This document shows positions 8,338 through 16,099 of a stretch of DNA of 20,273 nucleotides, piece after piece; the stretch's first letter is position 1, and each line of letters begins with the position of its first letter. This stretch comes from Armatimonadota bacterium (GTDB taxonomy: Bacteria; Armatimonadota; Armatimonadia; Armatimonadales; Armatimonadaceae): contig JACMMA010000465.1 in the NCBI GenBank assembly GCA_014379275.1, positions 1 through 20,273 on the forward strand. The letters run 5' to 3'. The translations under genes were made by a program, and so were the position numbers. Under the pieces are notes generated by a model. The model was not told the DNA's origin and ran no database searches. It was given only the letters and a program-made list of their open reading frames with translations.

Positions 8338-9615
8338 TTGAAATGTTTCCGACCGCACGGATGTCCCCCGATGCTTTCGTCCGGCATCCTTTTTACGGCA
8401 GTTTGCGCTGCCTTTGCTCTCCAATCACCCTCCTACGCCGGGATCACGGCCTGGCTCGACTACACAGACTTCGACACCCGGCTGGGTGAGCTGGCGGCGA
8501 CAGCGACCGTCACCCCGTACACCACGGACGAACAGACACTAATCCGCGCCAACATCCTGTCGGACTTACAGGACATCTATTCCGGCTTCGATGTTTCGTT
8601 CACCGAAGTGCGCCCCCTGTCCGGCGATTACGAACGCTTGGTTTGGGGACTGAGTACGACTCAGAAAGGGCTTCTGGGCCTCGCGGACAGCCTTGATTTA
8701 CGCAATTTAAGCCGCAACGATGTGTCGCGCGTCTATACGGCGAATTTCGCGGGGTTCGTGAGCGAGTTCGATGGTGTGGATCAGCGCGACGCCCAACTGG
8801 GACAACTTTCACGCACCCTCGCCGGCACGGCGGCGCATGAACTGGCGCACAATCTAGGTATCGAGCATTGCGACTGTTATGCGTGCGCCGGGATCAGCCC
8901 CGCCAATTACGCGGACACGAACGGCTGGCAGAACAACCAAATCAGTGCCACGGGGGGAACCGGGCTGCGGGAGGAAGGGCGCGAAGCGTTGCGTTCGTTC
9001 TCCTTTTGGGAGCGGGTCAAGCTTTCTTACGCCGAAGCACTCCTCGCCGATCCCCCGCCGGTTCTTGCGGAGCAAACTTTGGTCCACGATTCGCTCGCGA
9101 CCGCGCAGAACGTATCACTCACGGACCTGACAGCCACGGACGCGGCGTCGGCGTTTATTACCGGGGCTATCTCGGCGGCGAACGAATCCGACTACTTCTC
9201 GTTCACGCTGCTTGCCGGACAGAGCCTTACCGCAAGGGTCCACAGCCAAACACTCGGCAGAAGCTCGGACCGCGTTGACTCGTTCATGAGTCTTCTCGCC
9301 CCTTCCGGGGAGGTGCTTTTCGAGGACGACAACATCGAGTACAACGGCAACGTTTTGAACAGTGGTCTGGAAAGCGACCGGTACTCCCTGGACACATTCT
9401 TCGTGAATATCCCGGTGGCTCAAGACGGGACTTACACGCTCGCCGTGCGCGGGGTCGGCGGTGACACCGGCGCGTACGAGTTTGTCGTCGCCGTATACAA
9501 TCAACCGTTAAGCGCGGTGGTGGTACCAGAAACCTCCACGTTTGCGTTGGGCGCTGCCGGTTTCCTGCTGGGTTCCGGTTTGTTCTGGCGTCGGCGGGCG
9601 TGGCGACATTTGTAA
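8338..9615 (+). CDS. Secreted metzincin-like protease with PEP-CTERM anchor
   Basis: The 425-aa protein has a signal peptide (hydrophobic core near residues 14-28, probable cleavage after SYA at 34). A protease-like domain carries HELAHNLGIEH at 167-177, the HExxHxxGxxH zinc signature of metzincins, followed at once by CDCYACAG. A pre-peptidase C-terminal (PPC)-type beta domain follows (about 250-385, with ESDYFSFTLLAGQSLTARV and LLAPSGEVLFEDD). It ends with a PEP-CTERM sorting signal: VPETSTFALG, a hydrophobic helix and WRRRAW. Export through Sec and then recognition by an exosortase are expected; no exosortase is in the window. The Met-turn of metzincins cannot be located with confidence. 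Proteolytic activity is inferred from the zinc motif. The start is TTG with a good GAAGGAG. The gene stands 69 bases after trpA. Confidence 0.85.
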   Translation: MKCFRPHGCPPMLSSGILFTAVCAAFALQSPSYAGITAWLDYTDFDTRLGELAATATVTPYTTDEQTLIRANILSDLQDIYSGFDVSFTEVRPLSGDYERLVWGLSTTQKGLLGLADSLDLRNLSRNDVSRVYTANFAGFVSEFDGVDQRDAQLGQLSRTLAGTAAHELAHNLGIEHCDCYACAGISPANYADTNGWQNNQISATGGTGLREEGREALRSFSFWERVKLSYAEALLADPPPVLAEQTLVHDSLATAQNVSLTDLTATDAASAFITGAISAANESDYFSFTLLAGQSLTARVHSQTLGRSSDRVDSFMSLLAPSGEVLFEDDNIEYNGNVLNSGLESDRYSLDTFFVNIPVAQDGTYTLAVRGVGGDTGAYEFVVAVYNQPLSAVVVPETSTFALGAAGFLLGSGLFWRRRAWRHL

Positions 9616-9638
9616 CCACATACTTTTTGTGGCATAAT
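9610..9638 (+). promoter_or_regulatory. deoC promoter giving a leaderless transcript
   Basis: TTGTAA (9610..9615) and CATAAT (9633..9638, 5 of 6) are separated by 17 bases. The -35 overlaps the stop codon of the upstream gene. A start 7 bases past the -10 is exactly the A of the deoC ATG at 9645. No Shine-Dalgarno exists. Confidence 0.65.
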
Positions 9639-9644
9639 GACAGC

Positions 9645-10343
9645 ATGACTCACGCCGAGTTCGCCCGAACCATCGACCACACCCTTTTAAAACCTGACTC
9701 TACCCGTCGCGATTGTCGGCGCATCTGCGAGGAAGCCAAAACACACGGCTTCGCCTCGGCGTGCATCCTGCCCGCCTGGGTCGCCGACGCCGCCGAGATC
9801 CTGGACGGCTCCCCGGTCGCGGTTTGCACCGTGATCGGTTTCCCCCATGGCATCGCCCCGACCGGAGCGAAAGTCGCCGAAGTCCACACCGTGGTCGCGG
9901 ACGGGGCGAAAGAGGTGGATATGGTGATCAATATTTCCGCGCTCAAGTCCGGCTCCGACCTGTTAGTTTTTCAGGACATCGAGGCGGTCGTGGAAGCCGC
10001 AGAGCCGGGCGGCGCGCTGGTCAAGGTTATCTTCGAGTGTGCGCTTTTGACCGACGAAGAGAAGCAACGCGCCTGCCGTATGTGCGTCGAAGCCGGGGCC
10101 GATTTCGTGAAAACGTCCACCGGGTTCGCGGGCGGCGGTGCGACGATCGCGGATGTCGCTTTGATGAAGGCTGTCGTGGACGGTGAAGCACAGATAAAAG
10201 CGGCGGGCGGCATCCGTACGGTGGAAGATGCCCTCGCCCTGCTGAACGCGGGGGCGGACCGGCTGGGAACTTCGGCGGGCATCGCTCTCCTGGAAGCATT
10301 CCGCGGCGGCAACTTCGCGCAGCCCGCGAGCGGGTCGTATTAG
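9645..10343 (+). CDS. deoC: Deoxyribose-phosphate aldolase
   Basis: DeoC is the class I aldolase that splits 2-deoxyribose 5-phosphate into acetaldehyde and glyceraldehyde 3-phosphate in deoxynucleoside catabolism. The 232-aa protein has the family landmarks: IDHTLLKPD at the N-terminus, KEVDMVINISALKSG with the catalytic Asp, VKVIFECALL with the Schiff-base Lys region, ADFVKTSTGF with the second Lys, and AAGGIRTVEDALALLNAGADRLGTSAG at the phosphate site. The frame extends 15 codons upstream to 9600, but family proteins begin at THxEFARTIDHT and the promoter lies in that extension, so the ATG at 9645 is chosen. It is followed after 5 bases by an MmcQ/YjbR gene and probably shares its transcript. 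No other deo genes are near. Confidence 0.97.
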   Translation: MTHAEFARTIDHTLLKPDSTRRDCRRICEEAKTHGFASACILPAWVADAAEILDGSPVAVCTVIGFPHGIAPTGAKVAEVHTVVADGAKEVDMVINISALKSGSDLLVFQDIEAVVEAAEPGGALVKVIFECALLTDEEKQRACRMCVEAGADFVKTSTGFAGGGATIADVALMKAVVDGEAQIKAAGGIRTVEDALALLNAGADRLGTSAGIALLEAFRGGNFAQPASGSY

Positions 10344-10348
10344 AATCC

Positions 10349-10720
10349 GTGACGCGCGACGACTTGCTTAACGCCCTATCCGCGTTTTCTGGCGCGACAG
10401 TAAGCTACCCGTTCGACGAAACGACCCGCGTTTACAAAGTCGGCGGGAAAATATTTGCTATCGTCGGTGACAACGACGACCCGGTGCGCGTCAGTGTCAA
10501 GTGTGACCCCGACATTGCCGAAGAGCTACGGGAACAACATCCCGGTACAGTCGCCCCCGGCTATCATTTAAGCAAACGACACTGGAATACAGTGACGCTT
10601 GACGACTCGGTCAATGATGACGACCTGCGCGACTGGCTCGCGCACTCTTATGATCTGGTTTTCCGTTCCCTGCCACGTGCCTCGCGAACGGAAATCACCC
10701 GAGTCATCCGCGACAATTGA
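10349..10720 (+). CDS. MmcQ/YjbR family protein
   Basis: The 123-aa protein belongs to the small MmcQ/YjbR (DUF419) family, whose fold resembles a CyaY/double-wing DNA-binding module and whose cellular role is not settled. Recognition rests on the F/YPFDETTRVYKVGGKIFAI block near the N-terminus, VSVKCDPDIAEELREQHP in the middle, and GYHLSKRHWNTVTLD followed by LRDWLAHSYDLVFRSLP. The start is GTG at 10349, 5 bases after the deoC stop, with no clear ribosome binding site, so translational coupling to deoC is likely. Length is normal. Confidence 0.88.
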   Translation: MTRDDLLNALSAFSGATVSYPFDETTRVYKVGGKIFAIVGDNDDPVRVSVKCDPDIAEELREQHPGTVAPGYHLSKRHWNTVTLDDSVNDDDLRDWLAHSYDLVFRSLPRASRTEITRVIRDN

Positions 10721-10736
10721 TCGTCGCTCTAACGTT

Positions 10737-10743
10737 GAAGGAG
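10737..10743 (+). promoter_or_regulatory. Ribosome binding site fixing a GTG start
   Basis: GAAGGAG lies 11 bases before the GTG at 10755. It selects this start over the long upstream extension of the frame, which overlaps the MmcQ/YjbR gene, and it gives a protein beginning directly with a signal peptide. Confidence 0.65.
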
Positions 10744-10754
10744 TATATCTGTTC

Positions 10755-13202
10755 GTGACAATTTCCCGTATCGCGGCGATCGCCGCTTCCATCTCTCTCG
10801 TTTCTCTCGTGACTGGCGCCGTGTTTGCCCAAACACCCGCCCCGTCGCCGTCGCCCACACCGACACCGTCGCCCACACCGAAGGGGGGAGCACCCGCACC
10901 GCCCGCCCGCCCGCCGCAACCGCCGACGAACAAGCCGAAGCCGTACGCCGAGGTGATTACGAAAGAGGCGAAAACCGACGACGGCATAATCAAAACGCAC
11001 CAGATCGATGACAAGGTGTATTTCGAGATTCCTAAAGCCGTTTATGACAAGCCCATCCTCTGGGTGACGACGTTCAGCCGGATACAAACGGGTCGTATGC
11101 CGTTCGGTCTTGAGGTCCAGGATCGCGTGGTCACCTGGGAGCGACGCGGCGATAAAGTGCTCCTCCGCTCGACCGACTATACGATGCGTTCCAAGACGGA
11201 TGACGGTACCCGGCAATCCCTCGATCTTCTGAACCTACAGCCGATCTTGATGGTTTTCAATGTGGCGGCGAACGGCCCCGCCGATTCCGCAGTGATCGAC
11301 GCGACCCCGATTCTGACGACCGATGTGAACGAGTTTTCGCCGAAGCGCGCCCTCGGTGTCGTGCGGCTCGATTCGGCACGCACGTTCATCGAGACCGTGA
11401 AGTCATTCCCGACCAACGTCGAACTCAACGTGCTGGCAACCTACGCCGACGCGAACTCCAACTCGGTTTCGGCGGTGCTTCATCATAGCCTCGTCGCGCT
11501 CCCGGAGAAGCCGATGAAACCCCGTCTCGAAGACAGCCGGGTCGGCTTCTTCTCCACCGGCTTTAACGAGTTCGGCGGCGACAAAAACCGCGTAGAGGAA
11601 ACCGTTTATATCAACCGTTTCCGCCTGGAAAAGAAAGACCCAACCGCGGTCCTGAGCGAGCCGGTAAAGCCAATCACCTGGTATATCGCGCCGGAAGTGC
11701 CCAAAAAGTGGCACCCGTACGTCAAAGCCGGTGTGGAGGCGTGGAACGAAGCTTTCGAAGCCGCCGGATTTAAAAACGCGGTGGTTTGCAAAGATCCGCC
11801 GACGAAGGAACAGGAACCGGATTTCGACGTGGATGACGCCCGCTATTCGGTGATCCGCTGGCTTCCGTCGGAGATTCTGAACGCCTATGGTCCGAGCCTT
11901 GTTGACCCACGCTCGGGCGAGATCCTGTCCGCGTCGCCGAAGTTCTTCCATAATATTTTGAAGTTGCAGGAATTATGGTACTTCACGCAAGCCTCGCCGA
12001 ACGACCCGCGGGCGCAAAAACTGCCGCTCGCTACCGACGTAATCGGCCCGCTACTGCAATACGTCGTGACTCACGAAATCGGTCACTGCCTGGGCTTCCC
12101 GCACAACAAAAAGGCGTCCTCCTCGGTGCCGGTGCGGCTGCTACGCGACCCGGAGTGGACGAAAAAGTGGGGAACGGAAGCGTCGGTGATGGACTATGGG
12201 CGGTTCAATTATGTCGCGCAACCCACCGACGGCGTGACAAATCTGATCCCGAAGATCGGCCCGTATGACGTTTTCGCCACCGAATGGGGATACAAGCCGC
12301 TCCCCGGCGACGACCCCGAATCGGAAAAAGCGGAACTCGATACCATCGCGCAGCGACAGGTGAGCAACCCCATGCTCCGCTTCGGTCACGGCGAAGAAAC
12401 CCGCGAATCGCAAGGCGATCCCGGCCAGCGTTCGGAGGATCTCGGCTCCGACCCGCTGGAAGCGACGCCGCTCGGACTCAAGAACATCGACCGGGTGCTC
12501 CAGTACATCGTCGCCGCGACCACGAAACCGGGCGAGGACTACCAGTACCTGAGCGAAATGTTCGGCAACCTCGTCGGGCAGCGACAAGACGAACTCTCGA
12601 ACGTCGCGGCGCTCGTGGGCGGCTTCACGCAAACCGACGACCACTACCAGCAGGGCGGCGCGGAGGTGTACACGCCGATCCCGGCAGGGAAGCAAAAGCA
12701 AGCGGTGGCATTCCTGATGGCGAACGCCTTCAACACGCCGAAGAACATGCTGCGGCCCGACATTCTGGCGCGGATCGAATCCAGCGGCGCGACGGACCGG
12801 GTATTGCAAAGCCAGGTAAGCTTGTTGATCGGCTTGCTTTCCGAATCCCGGGCGAAACGGATGGTGGATCAGGAGTTACTGTACAAAGGGAAGCAACCCA
12901 TCTACACGCTCACGGAACTGATGAACGACACCCGTAAGGGCATCTGGTCCGAACTCGTCACGCCGCAGAACGTGGCGATCGATGCGTACCGGCGCGGTCT
13001 GCAACGGCAGTACGTTCAGGCTCTGGGGGCACGATTGACGACTTCCGCGAGCGAGATGCGCCCCCTCGCCCGTTTGTCGCTGATGGATACACAGGTAGCC
13101 ATAAAAGCCGCTCTGCCGAAAACGACGGACCGGGCGACGAAGGCGCACTTGCTGGATTGCAACCAGATGATCCAGCAAATGCTTTATCCGAATAAGGGCT
13201 AG
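10755..13202 (+). CDS. Exported zinc-dependent metalloprotease (DUF5117-type)
   Basis: The 815-aa protein begins with a Sec signal peptide (ISRIAAIAASISLVSLVTG, cleavage likely after VFA near residue 25). A Pro/Ser/Thr-rich linker follows to about residue 60. Then comes a beta-rich region with YFEIPKAVYDKPILWVTTFS and FNEFGGDKNRVEETVYINRF, typical of the zinc-dependent metalloproteases annotated with DUF5117 and DUF5118. The catalytic domain has TWYIAPEVPKKWHPYVKAGV and YSVIRWLPSE. HEIGHCLGFPH at 440-450 is a HExxHxxGxxH zinc site with Glu441 as general base. SVMDYGRFNYV follows about 30 residues later and probably forms the Met-turn. A long helical C-terminal domain follows. The substrate is unknown and location is periplasmic or outside the cell. 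It is last in the deoC unit, 34 bases after the MmcQ/YjbR gene, before a strong terminator. Confidence 0.92.
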   Translation: MTISRIAAIAASISLVSLVTGAVFAQTPAPSPSPTPTPSPTPKGGAPAPPARPPQPPTNKPKPYAEVITKEAKTDDGIIKTHQIDDKVYFEIPKAVYDKPILWVTTFSRIQTGRMPFGLEVQDRVVTWERRGDKVLLRSTDYTMRSKTDDGTRQSLDLLNLQPILMVFNVAANGPADSAVIDATPILTTDVNEFSPKRALGVVRLDSARTFIETVKSFPTNVELNVLATYADANSNSVSAVLHHSLVALPEKPMKPRLEDSRVGFFSTGFNEFGGDKNRVEETVYINRFRLEKKDPTAVLSEPVKPITWYIAPEVPKKWHPYVKAGVEAWNEAFEAAGFKNAVVCKDPPTKEQEPDFDVDDARYSVIRWLPSEILNAYGPSLVDPRSGEILSASPKFFHNILKLQELWYFTQASPNDPRAQKLPLATDVIGPLLQYVVTHEIGHCLGFPHNKKASSSVPVRLLRDPEWTKKWGTEASVMDYGRFNYVAQPTDGVTNLIPKIGPYDVFATEWGYKPLPGDDPESEKAELDTIAQRQVSNPMLRFGHGEETRESQGDPGQRSEDLGSDPLEATPLGLKNIDRVLQYIVAATTKPGEDYQYLSEMFGNLVGQRQDELSNVAALVGGFTQTDDHYQQGGAEVYTPIPAGKQKQAVAFLMANAFNTPKNMLRPDILARIESSGATDRVLQSQVSLLIGLLSESRAKRMVDQELLYKGKQPIYTLTELMNDTRKGIWSELVTPQNVAIDAYRRGLQRQYVQALGARLTTSASEMRPLARLSLMDTQVAIKAALPKTTDRATKAHLLDCNQMIQQMLYPNKG
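10848..10881. repeat. 16-base direct repeat coding the Pro-rich linker
   Basis: The same 16 bases occur at 10848..10863 and 10866..10881, an 18-base period. They encode PSPTPT-type repeats in the linker after the signal peptide of the metalloprotease. Copy number could vary by slippage. Confidence 0.75.
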
Positions 13203-13226
13203 GGACATAATCCGAAGTGCACAACT

Positions 13227-13273
13227 GAAGAGGGGAGACGGCGGCTCGTTATGAGCCGCCGTCTCCCCTCTTC
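13227..13273 (+). terminator. Terminator with 21-bp perfect stem
   Basis: 13227..13247 pairs perfectly with 13253..13273 around a 5-base loop, 24 bases after the metalloprotease stop. Like the clpC hairpin it lacks a T-run directly after the stem; the nearest T-rich stretch begins about 25 bases further on. Confidence 0.85.
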
Positions 13274-13332
13274 GTGTTCGCCCGGACCACTCCGACAATA
13301 TTTCTTTACACTTTTTTTGGGATGTACCGGTC

Positions 13333-13365
13333 GTTCACGGATTGTTCACGCTGGGCTTGTATAAA
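13333..13365 (+). promoter_or_regulatory. PhoB/OmpR-like direct repeats and -10 of the prepilin gene
   Basis: GTTCACG occurs at 13333..13339 and again at 13344..13350: two 7-base units with a 4-base spacer, an 11-base period. They sit 9 bases before TATAAA (13360..13365). This is the geometry of a pho-box-type operator, where direct repeats replace the -35 element. Recognition by an OmpR/PhoB-family response regulator is inferred from geometry only; the heptamer is not the Pho sequence. Confidence 0.5.
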
Positions 13366-13390
13366 CTTCCTGAAAGCAAACGATGGGTAA

Positions 13391-13468
13391 AAACCGAGCC
13401 GCCTATCACGCGCCGCACCCCGCGCAACGGGGGCGGGTGCGCCGTCCGGAAATCCCCGGACCCGGTTT
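13391..13468 (+). other. Structured 5' leader of the prepilin gene
   Basis: A closing helix pairs 13391..13396 with 13463..13468. It encloses one stem pairing 13414..13420 with 13435..13441, and a second pairing 13444..13449 with 13456..13461 around a 6-base loop. Together they make a three-way junction that ends about 8 bases before the AAGGA ribosome binding site. It could be a riboswitch-like or protein-binding leader. It does not match the c-di-GMP riboswitch consensus as far as can be judged by eye. Confidence 0.45.
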
Positions 13469-13484
13469 GTTTTCAAGGAATACA

Positions 13485-14309
13485 ATGATGAAACCTCAAT
13501 CACAACCGCCGTTATTCGTCCGTGCCGGCGACAGACATGTCGCAGACCTTGAGAACCACCGGGGTCATGGGTGTCACAAATGGGCCACCCCCTGTAAACA
13601 TTCCGCGTTCACCCTTATCGAGCTGCTCGTTGTGATAGCGATAATCGCCATCCTCGCCGCGATACTTTTTCCCGTTTTCGCCCAGGCGCGGGAAAAAGCA
13701 CGGCAAACATCGTGCCTTTCCAATTGTAAACAGGTCGGTCTGGGGATGCTACAGTACCTGCAGGATTCCGACGAAACCTTCCCGCGAGCCTGGTACATCG
13801 ATAACACCCCCTCCGACCCGGTGTTGCGCTATAAATGGGTGGATGGCATCGCCCCGTATGTCAAAAACGAAGCGATGTTTACCTGCCCCAGTGATGACGA
13901 CGGGAGCGGGGGAAACAAACCCTACAAGTTCCGCGACGGACAGAATTACGGATCGTATGCGATGAACGCGACTTACTATGACACTTCCGACAACGCGACA
14001 CCGCCGTACGAGCAACCGCTCGCCGCCCTACCTGTTCCTTCGCGGACGATCTGGGTGCTGGAATCCGCGAATACGGGGTTGGCGAATAATTTCGAGATCG
14101 AGTGGGCGGACGTGGCAAGTCATCCGGAGATCACCAGAGGTCCGAATGGATTCCGCGTACTGCGAAACATCGCCGAGCGACACCAAGGGACGACGAACAT
14201 CTTGTGGTGTGACGGGCATGCGAAGGCACATAAGTTGGAGTTCCTGACGAAGACCAATACCGCGAACGTGCGCTATCTGTTCACCATCGAGGATGACGAA
14301 AACGACTGA
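13485..14309 (+). CDS. DUF1559-type prepilin, H-X9-DG protein
   Basis: This 274-aa protein is a type IV pilin-like or pseudopilin-like surface protein. After a long leader of about 41 residues comes the prepilin peptidase site, SA/FTLIELLVV, with Ala rather than Gly at -1. The hydrophobic N-terminal helix leads into FPVFAQAREKARQTSC, the form common in Armatimonadota. SNCKQVGLGMLQYLQDSDETFP matches the start of the DUF1559 globular domain, and HQGTTNILWCDG near the C-terminus is the H-X9-DG motif. The frame opens at 13383, but that lies in the folded leader. The ATG pair at 13485/13488 follows AAGGA by 5 or 8 bases and either could be used. It would be processed by a prepilin peptidase encoded elsewhere and assembled in the envelope. 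A PhoB-like promoter and a structured leader precede it. Confidence 0.9.
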   Translation: MMKPQSQPPLFVRAGDRHVADLENHRGHGCHKWATPCKHSAFTLIELLVVIAIIAILAAILFPVFAQAREKARQTSCLSNCKQVGLGMLQYLQDSDETFPRAWYIDNTPSDPVLRYKWVDGIAPYVKNEAMFTCPSDDDGSGGNKPYKFRDGQNYGSYAMNATYYDTSDNATPPYEQPLAALPVPSRTIWVLESANTGLANNFEIEWADVASHPEITRGPNGFRVLRNIAERHQGTTNILWCDGHAKAHKLEFLTKTNTANVRYLFTIEDDEND

Positions 14310-14391
14310 CGGTGTTAGGTGCCAGGGGGCTGGTCTACTGTGGCGCTACCAGAGGTGGTAAGCCAAGTCGGCCCCCTCAATGATTACACCG
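14310..14391. terminator. Nested hairpin between convergent genes
   Basis: Three coaxial stems nest in this gap: 14310..14315 with 14386..14391, 14324..14330 with 14371..14377, and 14347..14351 with 14356..14360 (helped by GGC 14342..14344 with GCC 14362..14364). It starts one base after the prepilin stop and ends 8 bases before the stop of the minus-strand PQQ gene. It probably acts as a bidirectional terminator; a small structured RNA is an alternative. It is not a tRNA, since no T-loop or anticodon arm is present. Confidence 0.5.
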
Positions 14392-14399
14392 GCAACCGC

Positions 14400-16094
14400 T
14401 CACTTCGCCTCGCGCATCTCTAAGGCGTAAAGAACGCCGTTCGTCGCCGACGCGAATAAGGCACCGTCTGCGAGGGCGAGCGGAGCCACGATCTGTACGC
14501 CCGGCACTCCCGGCTCATACAGTGTTTCCGCGACACCGCCGCCGCGCACCCCATAGATCGCGCCGTCGGTCGCCCCCCAGAATACGGTGCCGTTCGCCGC
14601 CACGACCGGGGAAGCGCGTACCGGACGCCGTGCGCCGAAACGCCGCACGGCGCGTCCGGTCGTCGCCGAAACGACGTGCAGGCCGTCGTCTGCGGGAACG
14701 TACAATAGGGCACCGTCACAGGCAGGTGTGCCGGAAAGCGGCGCGTTCGTGACCGCGAGACGCCAGGTAAGTCCCCCGGTTTCCGCGTCGTGACGGAACA
14801 GTTCGCCGCTCGCGCACGCGCTGAAAACACCATCGTCGCAAATAACCGGCGCGGCATCGAAGCCGCCGCCACACGCCGCCTGCCAGCGTATCGCGCCCGT
14901 GACCGGGTCGAACGCTGAAAGGACGCCCCCATCATCATGGGCGTATCCCGTCCCGTTGGCGTACGCCGGCGAGGTATCCGTCCCGCCCGTGAGCGGCGTT
15001 TGGCGTACTATTTCCCCGGTGGCGGCGTCGAGGACGAATATCGCCCCGCTGTCGCGCGCCGCGCCGAGCGTTGCCGGGATTAGCACTAAATCGGCAGGGA
15101 TGGTGGCATCGCCTTCTATGCCAGCGGAAAGCGAAATCGGTAATGGCGCACCGAAAACCTGAGCGTCCGGTGGCAGACGCGATTCCCAGACGCGGGTCCC
15201 GCGCAAAGCGTCCAAACAAACGCACGCGCCTTCCACGGTCGCGACGAAAAGTTTGCCACCCGCGAGCGAGGGAGAACCGCGTTCCGGATATACCGGGTCC
15301 TCCAGCGGAAACGATTCCCACAGTGTCGCCCCCGTTTTTACATCCCACGCCATCAGCGACGCCTCACCCTCATGATCGCTGGCGGCAACCACGACTAACC
15401 CGTATGCCGCGACCGGGGCGGTGAAGGTCAATACCGATTCGCGGCGCACCGGGGCGACCGTCGGGAAGGACCAGCGGCGCGAAAGCGCAGTCCCCGCCCG
15501 TGTCTCGGGGCGGAAACCCCGGTGGGACGGGTCGCCGCCGGGGGCGATGCCGAAATCGCGCTCGGCACGGACGACATGCGACGGGTCTGCGATGCACACG
15601 CGGGCGAGCCAGGAGTTGGGCAAACCACAAACAGGACAGGCACGGAGTCGTTCGAAGCAGAACGGGCAGACGGGTGGGACGCCGGCGTGGGCATCGTCAT
15701 CGGCGACGATCTTCGAGCAGTTAGGGCATGTCGCCACCGGCAAGTGCACCAGCAGGGCGCCCTCGGATTTGGCCGGTGGTGTCGAGGGGCGCAGGTACGA
15801 ACAGATCACGGAAGCGGAAAATGACGTCAGGGAATCTTTGGCGGATTCCTTCGCACGTTGCCCGTTTACGGTCAAAACTGCGGCCTGCTTCTCGCCCGGT
15901 GCGAGAGCGGCCTCGTCGGGAATGACGGAAAGCACGGGGGTTTCCGCGGGGAAGCGGATGTGTAGAATCGCGTCCTCGGTGTCCCGATTTTCGATCAGAA
16001 ATCGGAACACTACCGTATTACCGGCATCGTAATCGGCACGGCGCAGGGCAAACCGGGATTCGGACACCGGCAGTTTCGACGCGGGTAAAGTCAC
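14400..16094 (-). CDS. Ig-like/zinc-ribbon/PQQ beta-propeller fusion protein
   Basis: The 564-aa protein has three parts. Residues 1 to about 120 look like an immunoglobulin-type beta domain (RFLIENRDTEDAILHIRFP, LAPGEKQAAVLTV). Residues 120-170 form a Cys-rich segment with CPNC at 123-126, CPFC at 143-146 and CPVC at 153-156, consistent with a double zinc ribbon. Residues about 210-560 are PQQ-type propeller repeats (WDVKTGATLWES, LDAATGEIVRQTPL, FDPVTGAIRWQA, HDAETGGLTWRLA). There is no signal peptide, so the protein is probably cytoplasmic, which is unusual for PQQ propellers and suggests a scaffold, not a quinoprotein dehydrogenase. The start is GTG at 16094, placed 5 bases after a -10 box, so the mRNA is probably leaderless. 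Its function is unknown. Confidence 0.85.
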   Translation of the reverse strand: MTLPASKLPVSESRFALRRADYDAGNTVVFRFLIENRDTEDAILHIRFPAETPVLSVIPDEAALAPGEKQAAVLTVNGQRAKESAKDSLTSFSASVICSYLRPSTPPAKSEGALLVHLPVATCPNCSKIVADDDAHAGVPPVCPFCFERLRACPVCGLPNSWLARVCIADPSHVVRAERDFGIAPGGDPSHRGFRPETRAGTALSRRWSFPTVAPVRRESVLTFTAPVAAYGLVVVAASDHEGEASLMAWDVKTGATLWESFPLEDPVYPERGSPSLAGGKLFVATVEGACVCLDALRGTRVWESRLPPDAQVFGAPLPISLSAGIEGDATIPADLVLIPATLGAARDSGAIFVLDAATGEIVRQTPLTGGTDTSPAYANGTGYAHDDGGVLSAFDPVTGAIRWQAACGGGFDAAPVICDDGVFSACASGELFRHDAETGGLTWRLAVTNAPLSGTPACDGALLYVPADDGLHVVSATTGRAVRRFGARRPVRASPVVAANGTVFWGATDGAIYGVRGGGVAETLYEPGVPGVQIVAPLALADGALFASATNGVLYALEMREAK

Positions 16095-16099
16095 GGTGT

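Noticed and set aside
10848..10881. Start of a CRISPR-like repeat array
   Set aside because: Only two units with a 2-base spacer are present and they encode an in-frame Pro-rich linker.
11599..11607. AAACCGTTT, same core as the hrcA dyad
   Set aside because: It lies inside the metalloprotease coding sequence with no longer symmetry, so it is probably chance. It is a reminder that the short core alone is not specific.
13360..13480. c-di-GMP (GEMM) riboswitch in the prepilin leader
   Set aside because: The GCAAA and tetraloop-receptor features expected for the GEMM class could not be placed; only a generic three-way junction is supported.
14310..14391. tRNA-like cloverleaf between convergent genes
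   Set aside because: There is no T-loop GTTC-type sequence and no 7-base anticodon loop. The stems are nested, not branched.
15080..15088. TTAGCACTA, similar to one half of a CIRCE box
   Set aside because: It is inside the PQQ-propeller coding sequence, has no matching inverted half, and is not near a chaperone gene.
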